62,500 nt of DNA, from positions 11,549,543 through 11,612,042 of the forward strand of contig NC_135562.1 of assembly GCF_964340395.1 (NCBI RefSeq), in the 5' to 3' direction. The notes below the pieces were generated by a model. That model saw only the letters and a program-made list of their open reading frames with translations, was not told where the DNA came from and ran no database searches. Source of the DNA: Glandiceps talaboti. Lineage: Eukaryota; Hemichordata; Enteropneusta; Spengelidae. Of the stretch, positions 27,675-44,369 are shown piece after piece. The position numbers and the translations under genes are program-made. Every line of letters begins with the position of its first letter. The stretch's first letter is position 1.

Positions 27675-28245
27675 AATTCAGTGCTGTGCTCTGATTGGAT
27701 GATAATTATCCAATCAACATGTATCAATGTCCTAGAACATCTGGTGAATGTTTCAATGTAAACTGTATTAGTAGTTGAAATCATTAAAATACATAATCAG
27801 CAAAAAACAGTAAAATAGTACCTTCAATTGCAATTTTGTAGCCTTGGTTATGAAATGTATTCTGATGATTGGCTGATAAGTATCCAATATCAATTCCATC
27901 ACGCCACTGTCTTGAATCACTGTATGGACCCCATTGGAAACACGTCTTTGACGTTGTGGGTTATCCAAGTAATTCAACAATTTACACCAGTGTTTATTTG
28001 TATATCTGTTCTGTCGATCTTGTTGTTTTACTGAACCGAACCGAACTGACCAAAACTAAACTAAACTAAACTAAACTAAACTGAACTGACGCAATTCACC
28101 CTAGAACATCTGGTAAATAGCTAACTCTTGAGAGTGATAGAATGTAGGATTTCCGTCCAATACTTGTGTCCCTTCTTTATCCAGAATTCACTTAGTCCAT
28201 CATGTTCAGTTATTGTTTCAATATTGCATCTGTCTCCTGTAAAAG
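27675..28245. repeat. Split copy of the 177-bp satellite unit
   Basis: 27680-27742 ('ctctgattggatgataatta...') matches the start of the 177-bp unit, and 28098-28245 ('ctagaacatctggtaaatag' onward) matches the rest. The roughly 350 bp between them is bordered by repeated 'cctagaacatctggt', suggesting an insertion or local duplication. An imperfect (AACTA)n tract lies at 28054-28081. Confidence 0.6.
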
Positions 28246-28284
28246 GAAATAACGAATATTGATATACAATTCTTCTTAGGCCAC

Positions 28285-28619
28285 AAAAAGAATTATTTCT
28301 GGTCAGGGCATTCTGTCTAAAGTGATGTTACTTTTAATTTTTACGATTCTCATCAAACCTGTCACTCAATCTACTATTTATGACAGTTACTGTTCGTTTT
28401 ATTTAGTACTTTACAGCAAGTGTGTATGTGGGGCAGATGTCAGTTGCTTGTTCACCATTGGCTCTGCAGTTGTCTTCACTAGTACTGAGGGGGGGGGGGG
28501 GGGGGTTATTTTCCATGTTTCCCCCAGATTTGCAGACTGCATGGGCTGGACAAACACGAATAAAAAACGACATGAGGGTATTTAAGTATTGCGCGCGCTG
28601 ACCAGAAATAATTCATTTT
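28285..28619. mobile_element. MITE with 17-bp perfect inverted ends
   Basis: 'gaattatttctggtcag' at 28290-28306 is the exact reverse complement of 28598-28614; flanking A/T runs extend the pairing imperfectly. The interior holds a G run at about 28489-28505. No coding capacity. Confidence 0.75.
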
Positions 28620-29223
28620 TTTGCTTTAGCACTTAGGTTTGAAAAATTTTCACTTCAAAAACAGTTTCTATACTCAAGAATGTATTTAAATGGTTTGATA
28701 TACTGAAAGACTTTAACATATATTATGCAACTGCTTTACAGTTTAGTTCATCACCAAGGTTTGAATAGAATAGAATATAATTTTCAAATTCTGATTGCCC
28801 CGATTAAATAATATGAAAAAAAGAAGACGTGATTTTAATAAAATGTATACCTAATTATGGAAAAAAACAACTCTTGATGAATAAAGTTACCTTCATTTAA
28901 CAAATCTCTATTTATACGTGTTTCACTGGTGATACAAGACACGAAATGTTATGTAGCAGTCAATAAGATATTTGACAGGAAGCTTGAAGTGAAAAAGACA
29001 CCTTGTCCTGAAAGAAGTAGAGTCTCAGTTACCCGGACTTACCGCTGGTGGCGTACTCATTTCCCAGCAGGGGCTGGACGAGTCACGGTCTGATATACAT
29101 GGTACCGACGTGTATGTTTACCATACAAACGAATTCGACCAAACAAAAGTAAAACAAGGAATAATGACTATATCAAGAAAAGGTCAGAGGTTATTTCAAC
29201 TTGTAAGAAGATCTACATCTTAC

Positions 29224-33924
<4,701 letters not shown>

Positions 33925-34207
33925 AGTTTTTAAGTTTGCACCACAGTCAACAATTCCTTAAGTTTGAAAACAACGACAGAGAAAATTGTCTTTGTACAGA
34001 AAAGCGTGGCCTCACACTCAGCAGGGATGGTTTGTAGTCGTGAATTCTAAAGAAATTCCATTGCTCTAAATAAACAAAGAATACTGTACTTTGCCCTGCT
34101 TTGCCCTTGGCGCTAAACATATACATAAACAAACAAGAGCTCGTGACTAGTCTAACCCATTGTACAATGTTCATGTCAGTCACCACTGCTTGTAAGCAGT
34201 GTAGGCG

Positions 34208-34230
34208 TACATACATACATACATACATAC

Positions 34231-34275
<45 letters not shown>

Positions 34276-34281
34276 CATACA
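34208..34281. repeat. (ATAC)n microsatellite
   Basis: ACAT tetranucleotides with one variant unit, upstream of the TPMT-like gene. At 34535-34640 a 54-bp unit ('gctagaacaaactcactatt' and following) occurs twice in tandem. Confidence 0.95.
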
Positions 34282-34990
34282 TCTGAAACTTCCAAAGCTA
34301 TTAAACAATTTGCTATTTGCTCTTGAAGAAGAAAGCTAAGGTCTAGCCACAGGGTAAAGGACAAATGATCAATTTTGTACTCGCGATTTTCCGGATTTCT
34401 AATATTTTTTTCTGTATATTTCAAATAAAGTTTAATCACTGTTTTTTTCTTCTATTTCCTGCCTGATATCAATGTCTTATCTGAGTTTATGAGCTTTGCA
34501 TTAATTAGTAGCTTTCTAGAACCATGGAAGTATAACCCACCCATGCTAGAACAAACTCACTATTTGCCCAAATTAACGCATTATATAACCCACTCATGCT
34601 AGAACAAACTCACTATTTGCCCAAATTAACGCATTATACCGTGAGTGTGAACATCTACTGATCCGACTAAATGGTAATACACGTGTATTAGCTATTTGAC
34701 CTTGACAATCTTACTTGTCAAGGTCTCATTACAGAGCTTGAGCTTTAAGTATTGATATGTGGAGGTAAACACTTGAATGGTGTTCGTATGTATAACATGT
34801 TTGGAGATAAGGAACAAAACGTGTATTTTTACCACACATTTGGTCACCATTTTGCCAAAATGGTCAAGGTTGCAATATCAACTTATGTGCATACATACTC
34901 TATAGTATTTTGACAATTGTGCCAGGTTTGGTTGAATTAAGTCATGGATGTTAACAAATACATGTGTACATATTTACATTTTGCATACTG

Positions 34991-36230
34991 TGTTCTGATT
35001 GGATAATAATCATCCAATCACTAGCAATTCCCCTTAGCACACCTGGTGAAGAGTTAACTCTTAAAATTGATAAAAATAGTAGTTCTGTCCAATATTTGTG
35101 TCTGTTCATTCTCAGAATTGTCTCAATTAATCATATTCAACAATTTTCTGACATTGCACCTGTAATGTGTTCTGATTGGTTAATAATCATCCAATCACTA
35201 GCAATTCCCCTTAGCACACCTGGTGAAGAGTTAACTCTTAATATTGATAAAAATAGTAGTTCTGTCCAATATTTGTGTCTGTTCATTCTCAGAATTGTCT
35301 CAATTAATCATATTCAACAATTTTCTGACATTGCACCTGTACTGTGTTCTGATTGGTTAATAATCATCCAATCACTAGCAATTCCCCTTAGCACACCTGG
35401 TGAAGAGTTAACTCTTAAGATTGATAAAAATAGTAGTTCTGTCCAATATTTGTGTCTGTTCATTCTCAGAATTGTCTCAATTAACCATATTCAACAATTT
35501 TCTTACATTACACCTGTACTGTGTTCTGATTGGTTAATAATCATCTAATCACTAGCAATTCCCCTTAGCACACCTGGTGAAGAGTTAACTCTTAAGATTG
35601 ATAAAAATAGTAGTTCTGTCCAATATTTGTGTCTGTTCATTCTCAGAATTGTCTCAATTAACCATATTCAACAATTTTCTTACATTACACCTGTACTGTG
35701 TTCTGATTGGTTAATAATCATCTAATCACTAGCAATTCCCCTTAGCACACCTGGTGAAGAGTTAACTCTTAAGATTGATAAAAATAGTAGTTCTGTCCAA
35801 TATTTGTGTCTGTTCATTCTCAGAATTGTCTCAATTAATCATATTCAACAATTTTCTGACATTGCACCTGTACTGTGTTCTGATTGGATAATAATCATCC
35901 AATCACTAGCAATTCCCCTTAGCACACCTGGTGAAGAGTTAACTCTTAAAATTGATAAAAATAGTAGTTCTGTCCAATATTTGTGTCTGTTCTTTCTCAG
36001 AATTGTCTCAATTAATCATATTCAACAATTTTCTGACATTACACCTGTACTGTGTTCTGATTGGTTAATAATCACCCAATCACTAGCAATTCCCCTTAGC
36101 ACACCTGGTGATGAAGATTTAACTCTTAAGAGTGATAAGAAATAGTAGATCTGTCCAATACTTGTGTCCCTTTTTTCTCCAGAACTCCCTCAATCCATCA
36201 TTTTCAGCAATTTTTTCCACACTGCATCTG
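34991..36230. repeat. 177-bp satellite, seven units
   Basis: 'tgttctgatt' recurs at 34991, 35168, 35345, 35522, 35699, 35876 and 36053, exactly 177 bp apart each time. Units are highly similar, with the last one diverging. Each begins with a dyad of two CCAAT boxes facing each other (tgattgg, 11 bases, ccaatca). Because 177 is a multiple of three, a 194-codon frame runs through several units; this is a periodicity effect, not a gene. Related fragments are at 27675-28245. Confidence 0.95.
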
Positions 36231-36539
36231 TCTCCTGAATAGAAAAGAATACAAATGTTTGTAATATTGGAGATATTTTAGCAATTGTTTTAGCAATGTT
36301 ATCAGTCCCTGTTGTACTATTTGGTCAACAATCATGTTTTTGACATTAATGTTCCTTTCATGTCCCTTTAATATGCGACAAATAATTAAACACAACTGCA
36401 GTCAGATAATTAACGCCATAATTTGCCTATATTTACCACAGATGTAATATTTTTTGGAAATTTTTCACCAAATAGGAAAATTTCCCTTTCAAGTTGAATA
36501 ATTTCCTGTAAATTTTCAACAGAGAGTACCGATCAATAA

Positions 36540-36712
36540 CAGTGGTGCCCCACTGCCTCATGGGTCTAACAGACATCACTATATATCAGATGAACAATGC
36601 ATATTCATGAGTCCTAAGTGCTTATTACCTTCAGATAAAGTTATGAATATGCATTGCTCAACTAATACATATTCATGTCTACTAAGACCCATGAGGCAAC
36701 AGTGCAACACTG
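36540..36712. mobile_element. Small MITE with about 28-bp imperfect inverted ends
   Basis: The left end 'cagtggtgccccactgcctc' continues 'atgggtct'. The right end 'agacccatgaggcaac' continues 'agtgcaacactg'. They are reverse complements with about three mismatches. The interior also folds back ('caatgcatattcatgagtc' against 'gaatatgcattg'). Confidence 0.7.
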
Positions 36713-36739
36713 AAAGAACAACAGAGGTGAAAAAGAGTT

Positions 36740-36966
36740 TCATTTAGTGGTTCTTGGCAATCAGGGATTTTGCGTCTCATTGCAGATCTTATGTAAATAC
36801 GCCTAGCAACAACTGTTGTCAATCATGTGATCTTGGTTAAACTTTCGCTGCTGCAACACAAGACGAAAAATGCTTATCGAGTGAAATTTATAACATATTA
36901 AAATGACTCTCAAGAACCCAAAGTTTATGAAACTACCATTACTTCTTGGAGTGGCATTCCCCTTTA
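36740..36966. repeat. Dispersed repeat, inverted partial copy at 40888-40945
   Basis: The stretch ending 'cttggagtggcattcccctt' has its reverse complement at 40888-40945 ('aagggaatgccactcc...gggttctggagagtcat'). No coding capacity is seen. Confidence 0.55.
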
Positions 36967-37128
36967 AACAAGTCATTGAGAATGACATATTACCCGCTAT
37001 GATTGGGTTTGAAGGAATTATCACTACTCTGATCATGCAACAACACTTGTGAACCTAAATCAAACAGACTTAGATATGTTGTGTCTGCTTGTTGGACATG
37101 GAACATGCCTACAACAATAAAGGATGGG

Positions 37129-37630
37129 TCGGGTATGGGGGATCGTATCACGATGAAAATGGATATGCACATGTATGTCATAGAACACTGTCCTAATACC
37201 AACTTTGAATGAGATCTGTTTAAGCATGTCTGAGTTATGGCTTTGGACATAGAAAAATCGCAAACAAAATGGCTGCCAGGCGGCCATATTGGATCGTATC
37301 ACAACAACAATGAATATGCACATGTATGTCATAGACCACTGTCCTAATCCCAACTCTGAATGAGATCTGTTCAAGCATGTCTGAGTTATGGCTTTGGACA
37401 TGGAAAATTCGCAAACAAAATGGCTGCCAGGCGGCCATATTGGATCGTATCACAACAACAATGAATATGCACATGTATGTCATAGAACACTGTCCTAATA
37501 CCAACTTTGAATGAGATCTGTTCAAGCATGTCTGAGTTATGGCTTTGGACATGGAAAATTCACTAGGCGGCCATATTGGATCGTATCATGATGAAAATGG
37601 ATATGCACATGTATGTCATAGAATACTTTA
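37129..37630. repeat. 151-bp tandem array, about 3.5 units
   Basis: 'atgtctgagttatgg' recurs at 37226, 37377 and 37528, each 151 bp apart. Units contain 'ggcggccatattggatcgta' and 'atatgcacatgtatgtcata'. The overlapping minus-strand frames of 86-113 codons are repeats of each other and are not separate genes. Confidence 0.9.
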
Positions 37631-39674
37631 ATTATTAATATCATGAAAATGTTTCAACTGTTATATTTTTTGAAAGGTGATACATTTTTATAGAATTCAA
37701 TAAAGCATTATTATACTATTGTCACAGTTTCCATTCGTATTTATTCCCACTAGAGCCAGGAGAGGACTATAGGAATGACTATCTGTTATCAGTCCTATTC
37801 TTGATCTGCATAATTCAAGTTCAATCAGTCCTGGCATACATTTTGTGTACTGTAGGTGACATATGCATGTCACTTTATTTCAATAATTTAAATACCTTAC
37901 TCCCTAGGGTCATCAGGGGTCGCAATAATGGCCTTTTACTTGCCTCGGCAAGTGATTTCAAGGCTTGGGAAGTTGTTTTGAAAAAGTACTTGTCCCAAGG
38001 GGCAAGGAGAATTTCTTATGATTATTGATCAGGTATGTGTTTTTGCCTGTGTTCATGCTGTACTTATCAGACACGGCACATATCTGATAGGATTTTGGAT
38101 GCATTGTACAACCCATGGTGCCAACAAGTCTGACAATTATAACATTGTAGCAATATTGAAAAGACGTCATTCTTGACTGACCACTTTTCAAAAGAATCTG
38201 GACCAGCTGTCCTTGACATACTTTGTTTACTCTATCAAGAAAACATACCTGGAATGACCAGTGACTCATTGAATATTGTTCATCAATAGTAAATTACAGC
38301 ATGATTTTTCAGGTTTTGGGTGTTTGAATCAACTGCAAATTTTACAACAGTCATTTTATTTGAAAATACTACTAGGAAAATATAAACAAATCATACTGGG
38401 AGAAAAATAGTTGGTGTGAATGAGGAAGGAAAGAAAATGTATTGACATGGTGCAAAAGGAAATACTTAGAAAGAAAGATTTTACATCAGTGTTGAAATAA
38501 ATGTTAATTTTTATATTGATAGCTTATGAAAGTGCTCAAAAAATTATTTTAACAACTACTTTTTACAAGTGAACAAAAAATTGTATGCTATGCTATAGTA
38601 TGAATATTAATTAGGCCATGAAAATTAATATTATTTAGGACACCTGTTTATTGTGGAGAAAACGTTTCAGTACCCACAGAAACTTGCAGAGTGACATTTT
38701 TTGACAATAAAGAAAAGAAGAAAGCCCAATCAATCACAACAGTGCATTTGTAAGCCACAAAAAGTACCCCACTATTTTGAATGGGCAAGCACATTTTGAT
38801 TTAGGCAAGTACTTTTTGTGGACAAGCAAATTTTTTTTTATTATTTCGACCCCTGGATCCGTCCATGCCCACCTCTATCATAATACACACAGGCCAATGT
38901 CAAGAAAACATGGTAAATATCTAATACTATAGCGATCCTGTGCATATGCACATCACTTCATTTCTTGATTCTTCCAAAAACATCCAAATGGCGACCATTT
39001 TTGTCACAAAAATTAACATTTTGCCTAGTAGCATCGGAAGCTTAGTACATATAAAGACTATGTATTAGTTTCTACACCCATATTATCTGTGAATGTCGAC
39101 AAACTGGCAAATGACACTGACCTTGACCTTCAAGGTAATTTGGCCATAAATGAAAATTCACATTTTGCCAAGTAACATCGAAAACGTGGTTGATAGACTC
39201 TACATCCCTGTTATCAATGGAGAGCTTTCTAATGACACTTTGACCTATTCCCTCATTTTCAAAGTCAAATAGGCAAGGCATTCATCTGTACTCCAGCCCT
39301 CTACACGTCATTGGATAAAAGCAGTCACATGAACCTACAGTGAATCACTATTGGCCAACGATATGGGATTATGCAAATCCACTAGTGAATTAATGCTCTG
39401 TTTGGTATCATAATAAGCTACTGGCCAAGTGTAAAAGGATTTATATGTTGGCACATGCACACCTGTATCCATTTACTAAACAATAGACTAATGTAACCTA
39501 CACCCCATTTACTATGTTGTCTTTGGTTCTCAGTTCAATATTTGTATCTGGCAACTTATAAATTCCTTTAAATAACAGGATTACACCTCTTTGGTTTCAA
39601 CTGCAATGTTTCCGTTTCATTAACTGAAGTTCGACTTTGATTATACAAAAATCTAACCACTATTCTATGACAGG
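37631..39674. other. Intergenic, no gene recognised
   Basis: Includes 'catcaggggtcgcaataatg' near 37910, and a related 'tatttcgacccctggatc' near 38840 in inverse sense, suggesting a further repeat whose ends face each other. No coding feature is supported. Confidence 0.4.
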
Positions 39675-39876
39675 TAGTCTCGCTGCCAGACTCGTGACTA
39701 TAGTCCATAAGCGTTATAAGCCGAGCGCGGCGAAGCCGTGAAAAGTGAGGGACTTTACTCTCTTTCTCGAGTCTTCGCCGCTCGGCTTATAAAGCTTTAG
39801 TCCCACATTTCTCGCGGCGACGCCGCTCGGCTTACAAAGCTTAGGGATGATAGTCACGAGTCTGGCAGCGAGACTA
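39675..39876. mobile_element. GC-rich MITE, 26-bp perfect inverted ends
   Basis: 39675-39700 is the exact reverse complement of 39851-39876 (outer sequence tagtctcgctgccagactcg). The direct repeat atgacag flanks both sides one base out, compatible with a 7-8 bp target duplication as in hAT-type elements. The interior repeats 'gccgctcggctta' three times in both orientations and is much more GC- and CpG-rich than its surroundings. Confidence 0.9.
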
Positions 39877-41057
39877 GATGACAGTGTGCCACCATTTTTC
39901 ATTTAGAAATAAGGGATCTGTCCTTTTTGGTATTGCAGGGGGGGTCAGTGACTTTTTGTCTACACGATAGAGAAATCCACCCCCGTGCCAGAGAAACTGA
40001 CCAGTCCCTAACTCATGTGTACATGTCTCTGGTCTACATTCCAAACTCATACACTATACGAAATGTTAACATTCTAAGGCTATTCAAACTATGACAAAAC
40101 TGTATGTTTGATGATACTGCAGTGAATTTACACAGCCTTTACTGATTAATGGTGAATTACATTAATATCTGGTGAACAAGAATTGATATCTGGAGATACT
40201 GGTGAATGGTGAATTAGGGCATTTACTTCCTGGTGAATGGTGATCCAAGAGAGGTGAAACACCCCCCCTCCCCATTGACAGATCCATGAGGGACATCGAG
40301 TAGAGATGGACTGGGTCATAATGGGGAAACAAAAGTCGTTGCACACCACGCAAACCCGTACGCTACTCAGACTGTTTCACAACGGGATCATTCTTGGTCA
40401 ATTGTCTGTGGAATTAATTCAGACTGAGATTGATATTCCAGAATCTCATCCCCAAAAACCCAGTTCCCAGTTAACGTTCCAAAGGATTACTGGGTATCTT
40501 TAAATTCCCATTATACATTTACAGAACAAAAATTTCTGAAATAATACAAAACCAAGTCATGTCTTAATCGTACTTTGTATAAACTGTCACCCATCATAAA
40601 TCCGTTATGTTTGTTCAATTTCATAATTTTGAGTTTCCATGTAATACTCCTGTATATGTAAGCTAGCTTGACGAAGTGATACTGGATAGTTTTAATTGAC
40701 ATTTATACATTTACAAAATAGTTACAATGGAATCATCCCGGGGAATCATTCCATCATAATATTGTACATAAGATTGTTTGACCTTTAGCCAAAATTGCCA
40801 AACTATTCGAATTTATACCCACTTTCTAATACAATGTAACTAATCGTAACACGAGTACCGCAACCGTATTTGGTTACTGTACATCAAAGGGAATGCCACT
40901 CCAAAAAATAAAGGTATTTTGGGTTCTGGAGAGTCATGCATGATTTCATTTTAAAAGAATAAAAAATTTACCTACCCCACCTGTTCTAAAATCGAATGTA
41001 ATCGGAACCACACAATTCGAAATTATTAATTCATGAAACAATAGTATCAGAACGTGC

Positions 41058-41340
41058 TAGACCTGATTAAAATCTGATGTGGTGAAAACGACTTGATGTC
41101 ATTATTTACCTCAATATTTTCCTTCGTTTATTGAAGTTTTTTTTTCGTTTTGTTGTTCCAGGAGTGATTGCCTTCCTTCTTTGCCCTTGGAAGGCGGCGA
41201 TCACTCCCAAAACAAACAAACAAACAAACAAACAAACAAACAAACAAACAAACAAACAAACAAACAAACAATAAATGAAGGAAATTGAGGTAAATAATGA
41301 AATCCAACCGTTTTCACCACATCAGATTTTAATCATATCG
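41058..41340. mobile_element. MITE family B, copy 1, with 9-bp target duplication
   Basis: Inverted ends of about 27 bp ('tgattaaaatctgatgtggt' and onward) close a 283-bp element flanked by agaacgtgc at 41049-41057 and 41341-41349. A second palindromic layer ('ggagtgattgcc' against 'ggcgatcactcc') and an (AAAC)n run at 41211-41271 lie inside. Another copy lies at about 60620-60800. Confidence 0.9.
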
Positions 41341-41483
41341 AGAACGTGCCAAAATACCAAGTTGGATCGTAATTTGAATGCGTTAAACCATTCAGGATTA
41401 ATTATAATCGAGCGATTTAGTAGCACGGCTTACCTGATAAATGTAGATAATGTGAGTTTTAGAGATTTATTACGATGACTTAC

Positions 41484-41583
41484 CTTCAAACTCAAACTTT
41501 ATTAATAATATAATCCCTGCACTCACAGCTAGCCAACAAAATATCATAGCCAATATGATGTTCCGCCATGCAATGTTTGCCAT
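41484..41583 (-). CDS. Orphan signal-anchor first exon of a LamG-cluster gene
   Basis: On the minus strand an ATG at 41583 opens 33 codons containing a hydrophobic stretch (NIILAMIFCWLAVSAGIILL) and then a consensus donor (gaag|gtaag) in phase 1. It is clearly paralogous to the exon at 51735-51849 (shared R-N-x-x-L-A-M and W-L-x-x-S-A-G-I-I). This would be a single-pass anchor or signal peptide. No LamG exon is found downstream (below 41484), so the gene is either truncated or continues with exons I cannot recognise. Confidence 0.55.
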
Positions 41584-41589
41584 TCTTTT

Positions 41590-42300
41590 CTCCTTTAAAG
41601 CTCAGTGGCAGTGAAACTAAATCGGTCTGGTAAGATTCGGTATATCAATTTATGTCTTCTGTGTACACTAAACAATTTTATCTATAGTCTAAAGCACCAC
41701 AATCATTTATCAAAGAAAGAAATCCTCATTTATGGTTGGTTCCCTAAGGGTACACCTGCCATTTTAACTCACAAGAACAGCTGTTACTGCATCCTGCCTA
41801 AACGGTTTGTGTTCATTTTGTTAGTAAAGTGTTGTAATAATTGACTCGCGGCATATCAGTGGTATTTCAACCACTAACTTATCAATCGGAAACCACACTT
41901 TGTCTCTGAATATCATTTGCCTAGATTTCCCAACACTGACATGATATGGAAACAACGTTACGTTTGGGTAAGTTTACTTTTAGGTATTTGAACGATTGAC
42001 CCTAAAGGGAGTTGGGCATGGAGCAGAAAATTCAAACAAAGAGATGCGACCCATACCACAGGGCACATCTGTCGGCTTTTGTCTGTTTTGCATATTTGTT
42101 ATTCTATTAATATTATCCGCTGACGCAAAGAAAAACAATAAACCTCTTGGCAGTGTTTTCTTTGATGGTACCGATGCCGTAAAGCCTTCAAAGACTTGTA
42201 TTTTTTTTTTTTACAGATACAGAGCTTGTCAGTGAAAACACAAGGCGCGATCATAAACATACAAAGTTCAATTGCTCTTAAACGAAAACTGTGTTTTAGC
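41590..42300 (-). promoter_or_regulatory. Upstream region of LamG-cluster gene, unit A
   Basis: Sequence upstream of the anchor exon is repeated at 44370-44890 and, more divergently, at 51870-52390. Shared blocks are 'cacaatcatttatcaaagaa', 'ggttggttccctaagggtac', 'gattgaccctaaaggga' and 'tttgatggtaccgatgcc'. Conservation of non-coding sequence at the same place relative to the genes suggests promoter and 5' UTR carried along with tandem duplication. Confidence 0.55.
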
Positions 42301-43562
42301 ACAGGCAAGTAAGTCTTCTTGTCTGTGATTTTTGTAATAGAAACACAGGGCTTGGAATGGCTATATTTGTTTACAAGTATTCTTTGGTTTAATGTTTACT
42401 TGCTTTTTAAAAATATCTTCCCTACAAGTTACCATACAAAAAAGTAATGATTTAAAAAGGCGGCATATCTTTTGCTAAATCAACTTGTTCTTTTGTTGGT
42501 TTTTATAAACCAGCTTTACTATGATTACCTCATTAATCATTAATGATTTAGTTCTACCGAGCGCCCTCAACCGGTGACCATTCCTCGTCCCCTCATGCCA
42601 TGAAAAAAAGAGGGTTAAAACTTTCCTAGTTTTTAAAAATCACTGCACACTTTCTCAAGCCTTTTGGACCCTTTTTACAGATGGATTCATGGAATATGAG
42701 GGTTCGATTAGGTTAATACTTCAATAAGTGATGTTGGGTTCAAACCATTTCTGAATGATGCTGACTTTTAATTTCCTATGCATAATTTAATTCATTATTG
42801 AGTAGTGTCACATTTTTCCTACTCTTTTGTCTTTGTCTTGCTTGATCTGTCACGTAAATATCCTTTTTGCTTAAATTTGTAAATAATTAGAATTATTCAT
42901 AAAAATAAAATATAAAAACCAAAAGTTAAACAAATATATAAATCAATTAACAGTTTGAGCTAGAAGTTGAGTTATCATCCAATGACTTGACATAGCTGCG
43001 ACGAAGAAAGTTACACATTTTTTTTTTCATTGGGAGAGAAAGTGTTTTACTTCAGTGCATGGTGGAACACATTCAATTTGCCAATTAGTGTTGTACAATT
43101 TTATTCACCCTGACTACCATAACTTATCTAGCTCTTTCATATTGTAGCTGAAGAGTAAAGAAAACGCAACAGTTGGCCTAATAATAGTTCTATCACTATA
43201 GTTAGTATCTTGAGGATTTAGCTAATCTGAGTTCAAAATTAAAGATATCAACAAAAGCCCACAAACACATGTATTTTAGCAGGTCTACAAATTTGATCTA
43301 CAAATTTGATCTGAAACTCGAACTTAGATGTTAGTCATTTGTTCCTGGTAGTCCTTCATACACAAGTTCAGCGGATTAATTCTGACATCTAATTCTAAAT
43401 CATATGTTATTATAGTACCTACTGTAACACTGGAAATAATTTTAACTAAATGTTTGTACAATATGTAATTCGAGAGTTTGTTTATATTGCTGTTTCTTTA
43501 GCTTTAAATCAAAGATGTACCGACTTCAACCTTTCAATTCTTCAACACTCTTGAAAAGAAGT
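42300..43562. other. Spacer between LamG-cluster units
   Basis: No gene. The part from 42960 on ('agttgagttatcatccaatg' and onward) matches 45930 onward and represents the 3' flank of the LamG gene in both units. Confidence 0.5.
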
Positions 43563-44288
43563 TTACATGATGTTATCTCGGACTTTACACTTTTCCTCGG
43601 CTGCTTTTATCTGTTGACTTGACAATGCCCTATCGTATACTTGCATACACGTGACCATCCCTGTATAGAATCTTTGATCTCCTATACGTGCTCCCATTCT
43701 CGCTTCAAACTGTGTTGCCAATTCGATTTGTCCAATGTTCAGAGTTGATGCTACGTTGCCATTGATCCATAGTTTAGCATTTCCAGTGTCGTAGTTGTAA
43801 GAAGAACCAACAAAGTTCCACTCATTCAAAGTCAGGACATTTTCGTGCAGGTAAGGTGTTGTAGTCATGTCACGATGTCTGAACCTGATATAAAGTCGAA
43901 CCGGCCCATTCTTCCACATAGCAACTGCCCCCTCATCTCTGTTGAAGTGGAAAATAGGACCATCTTTTCCAGTGGGATAAATGTATGCCAAGAGTGTTAT
44001 GGAATACCTTGTGTCGAAGACACTATTGTTTGGAAACTCGATGAAGGATTCTGCAGTGCCAGAAAACATATAAGCACCAGCTGATGTACCAACAGCATTT
44101 GGTACAAGGTCTGCACCGACCACTACTGCATGGTTACCATTTCCTGATGTATCTTGTAACAGCAAGTCTTTATCAAGTGGCCAAAAAGCAACTAGATTTG
44201 ATGTGTCTGGAAATGAAACAAATCTTAGATATGGAGGAGATACTAAACAAATGTTCCTCATCTGTGTCAATTTGAAAAATCTGCACAC
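43563..44288 (-). CDS. Laminin-G-like (ConA-fold) protein, unit B, lacking the anchor exon
   Basis: The minus-strand frame encodes one complete laminin-G_3/ConA-like jelly roll: LVAFWPLDKDLLLQDTSGNG, 'AYMFSGTAESFIEFPNN', 'YSITLLAYIYPTG', 'EWNFVGSSYNYDTGNAKLWI' and, at the end, MVTCMQVYDRALSSQQIKAA followed by EEKC. Such domains are ligand- or glycan-binding ectodomains of secreted and membrane proteins. A good acceptor (catttccag|acaca) marks the original exon start at 44206 in phase 1. The frame continues through it to a Met at 44288, which lies about 80 bases from the duplicated upstream region; the anchor exon and intron seen in unit C are missing. As it stands the predicted N terminus has no clear signal peptide. 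Confidence 0.7.
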   Translation of the reverse strand: MCRFFKLTQMRNICLVSPPYLRFVSFPDTSNLVAFWPLDKDLLLQDTSGNGNHAVVVGADLVPNAVGTSAGAYMFSGTAESFIEFPNNSVFDTRYSITLLAYIYPTGKDGPIFHFNRDEGAVAMWKNGPVRLYIRFRHRDMTTTPYLHENVLTLNEWNFVGSSYNYDTGNAKLWINGNVASTLNIGQIELATQFEARMGARIGDQRFYTGMVTCMQVYDRALSSQQIKAAEEKCKVRDNIM

Positions 44289-44369
44289 ATTTCATATTTG
44301 CTGCGGTGTGCTTAAGACATAGCATCACTGTTTTCGTCTGAAGCCTATTTTCTTTTTAACAGTTTAAAG

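Noticed and set aside
34964-36145. 194- and 113-codon frames through the 177-bp satellite
   Set aside because: 177 is divisible by three, so an open unit gives an open array; some units carry stops and there is no protein family resemblance.
37060-37552. Three overlapping minus-strand frames of 86-113 codons
   Set aside because: They are the same 151-bp repeat read repeatedly, not genes.
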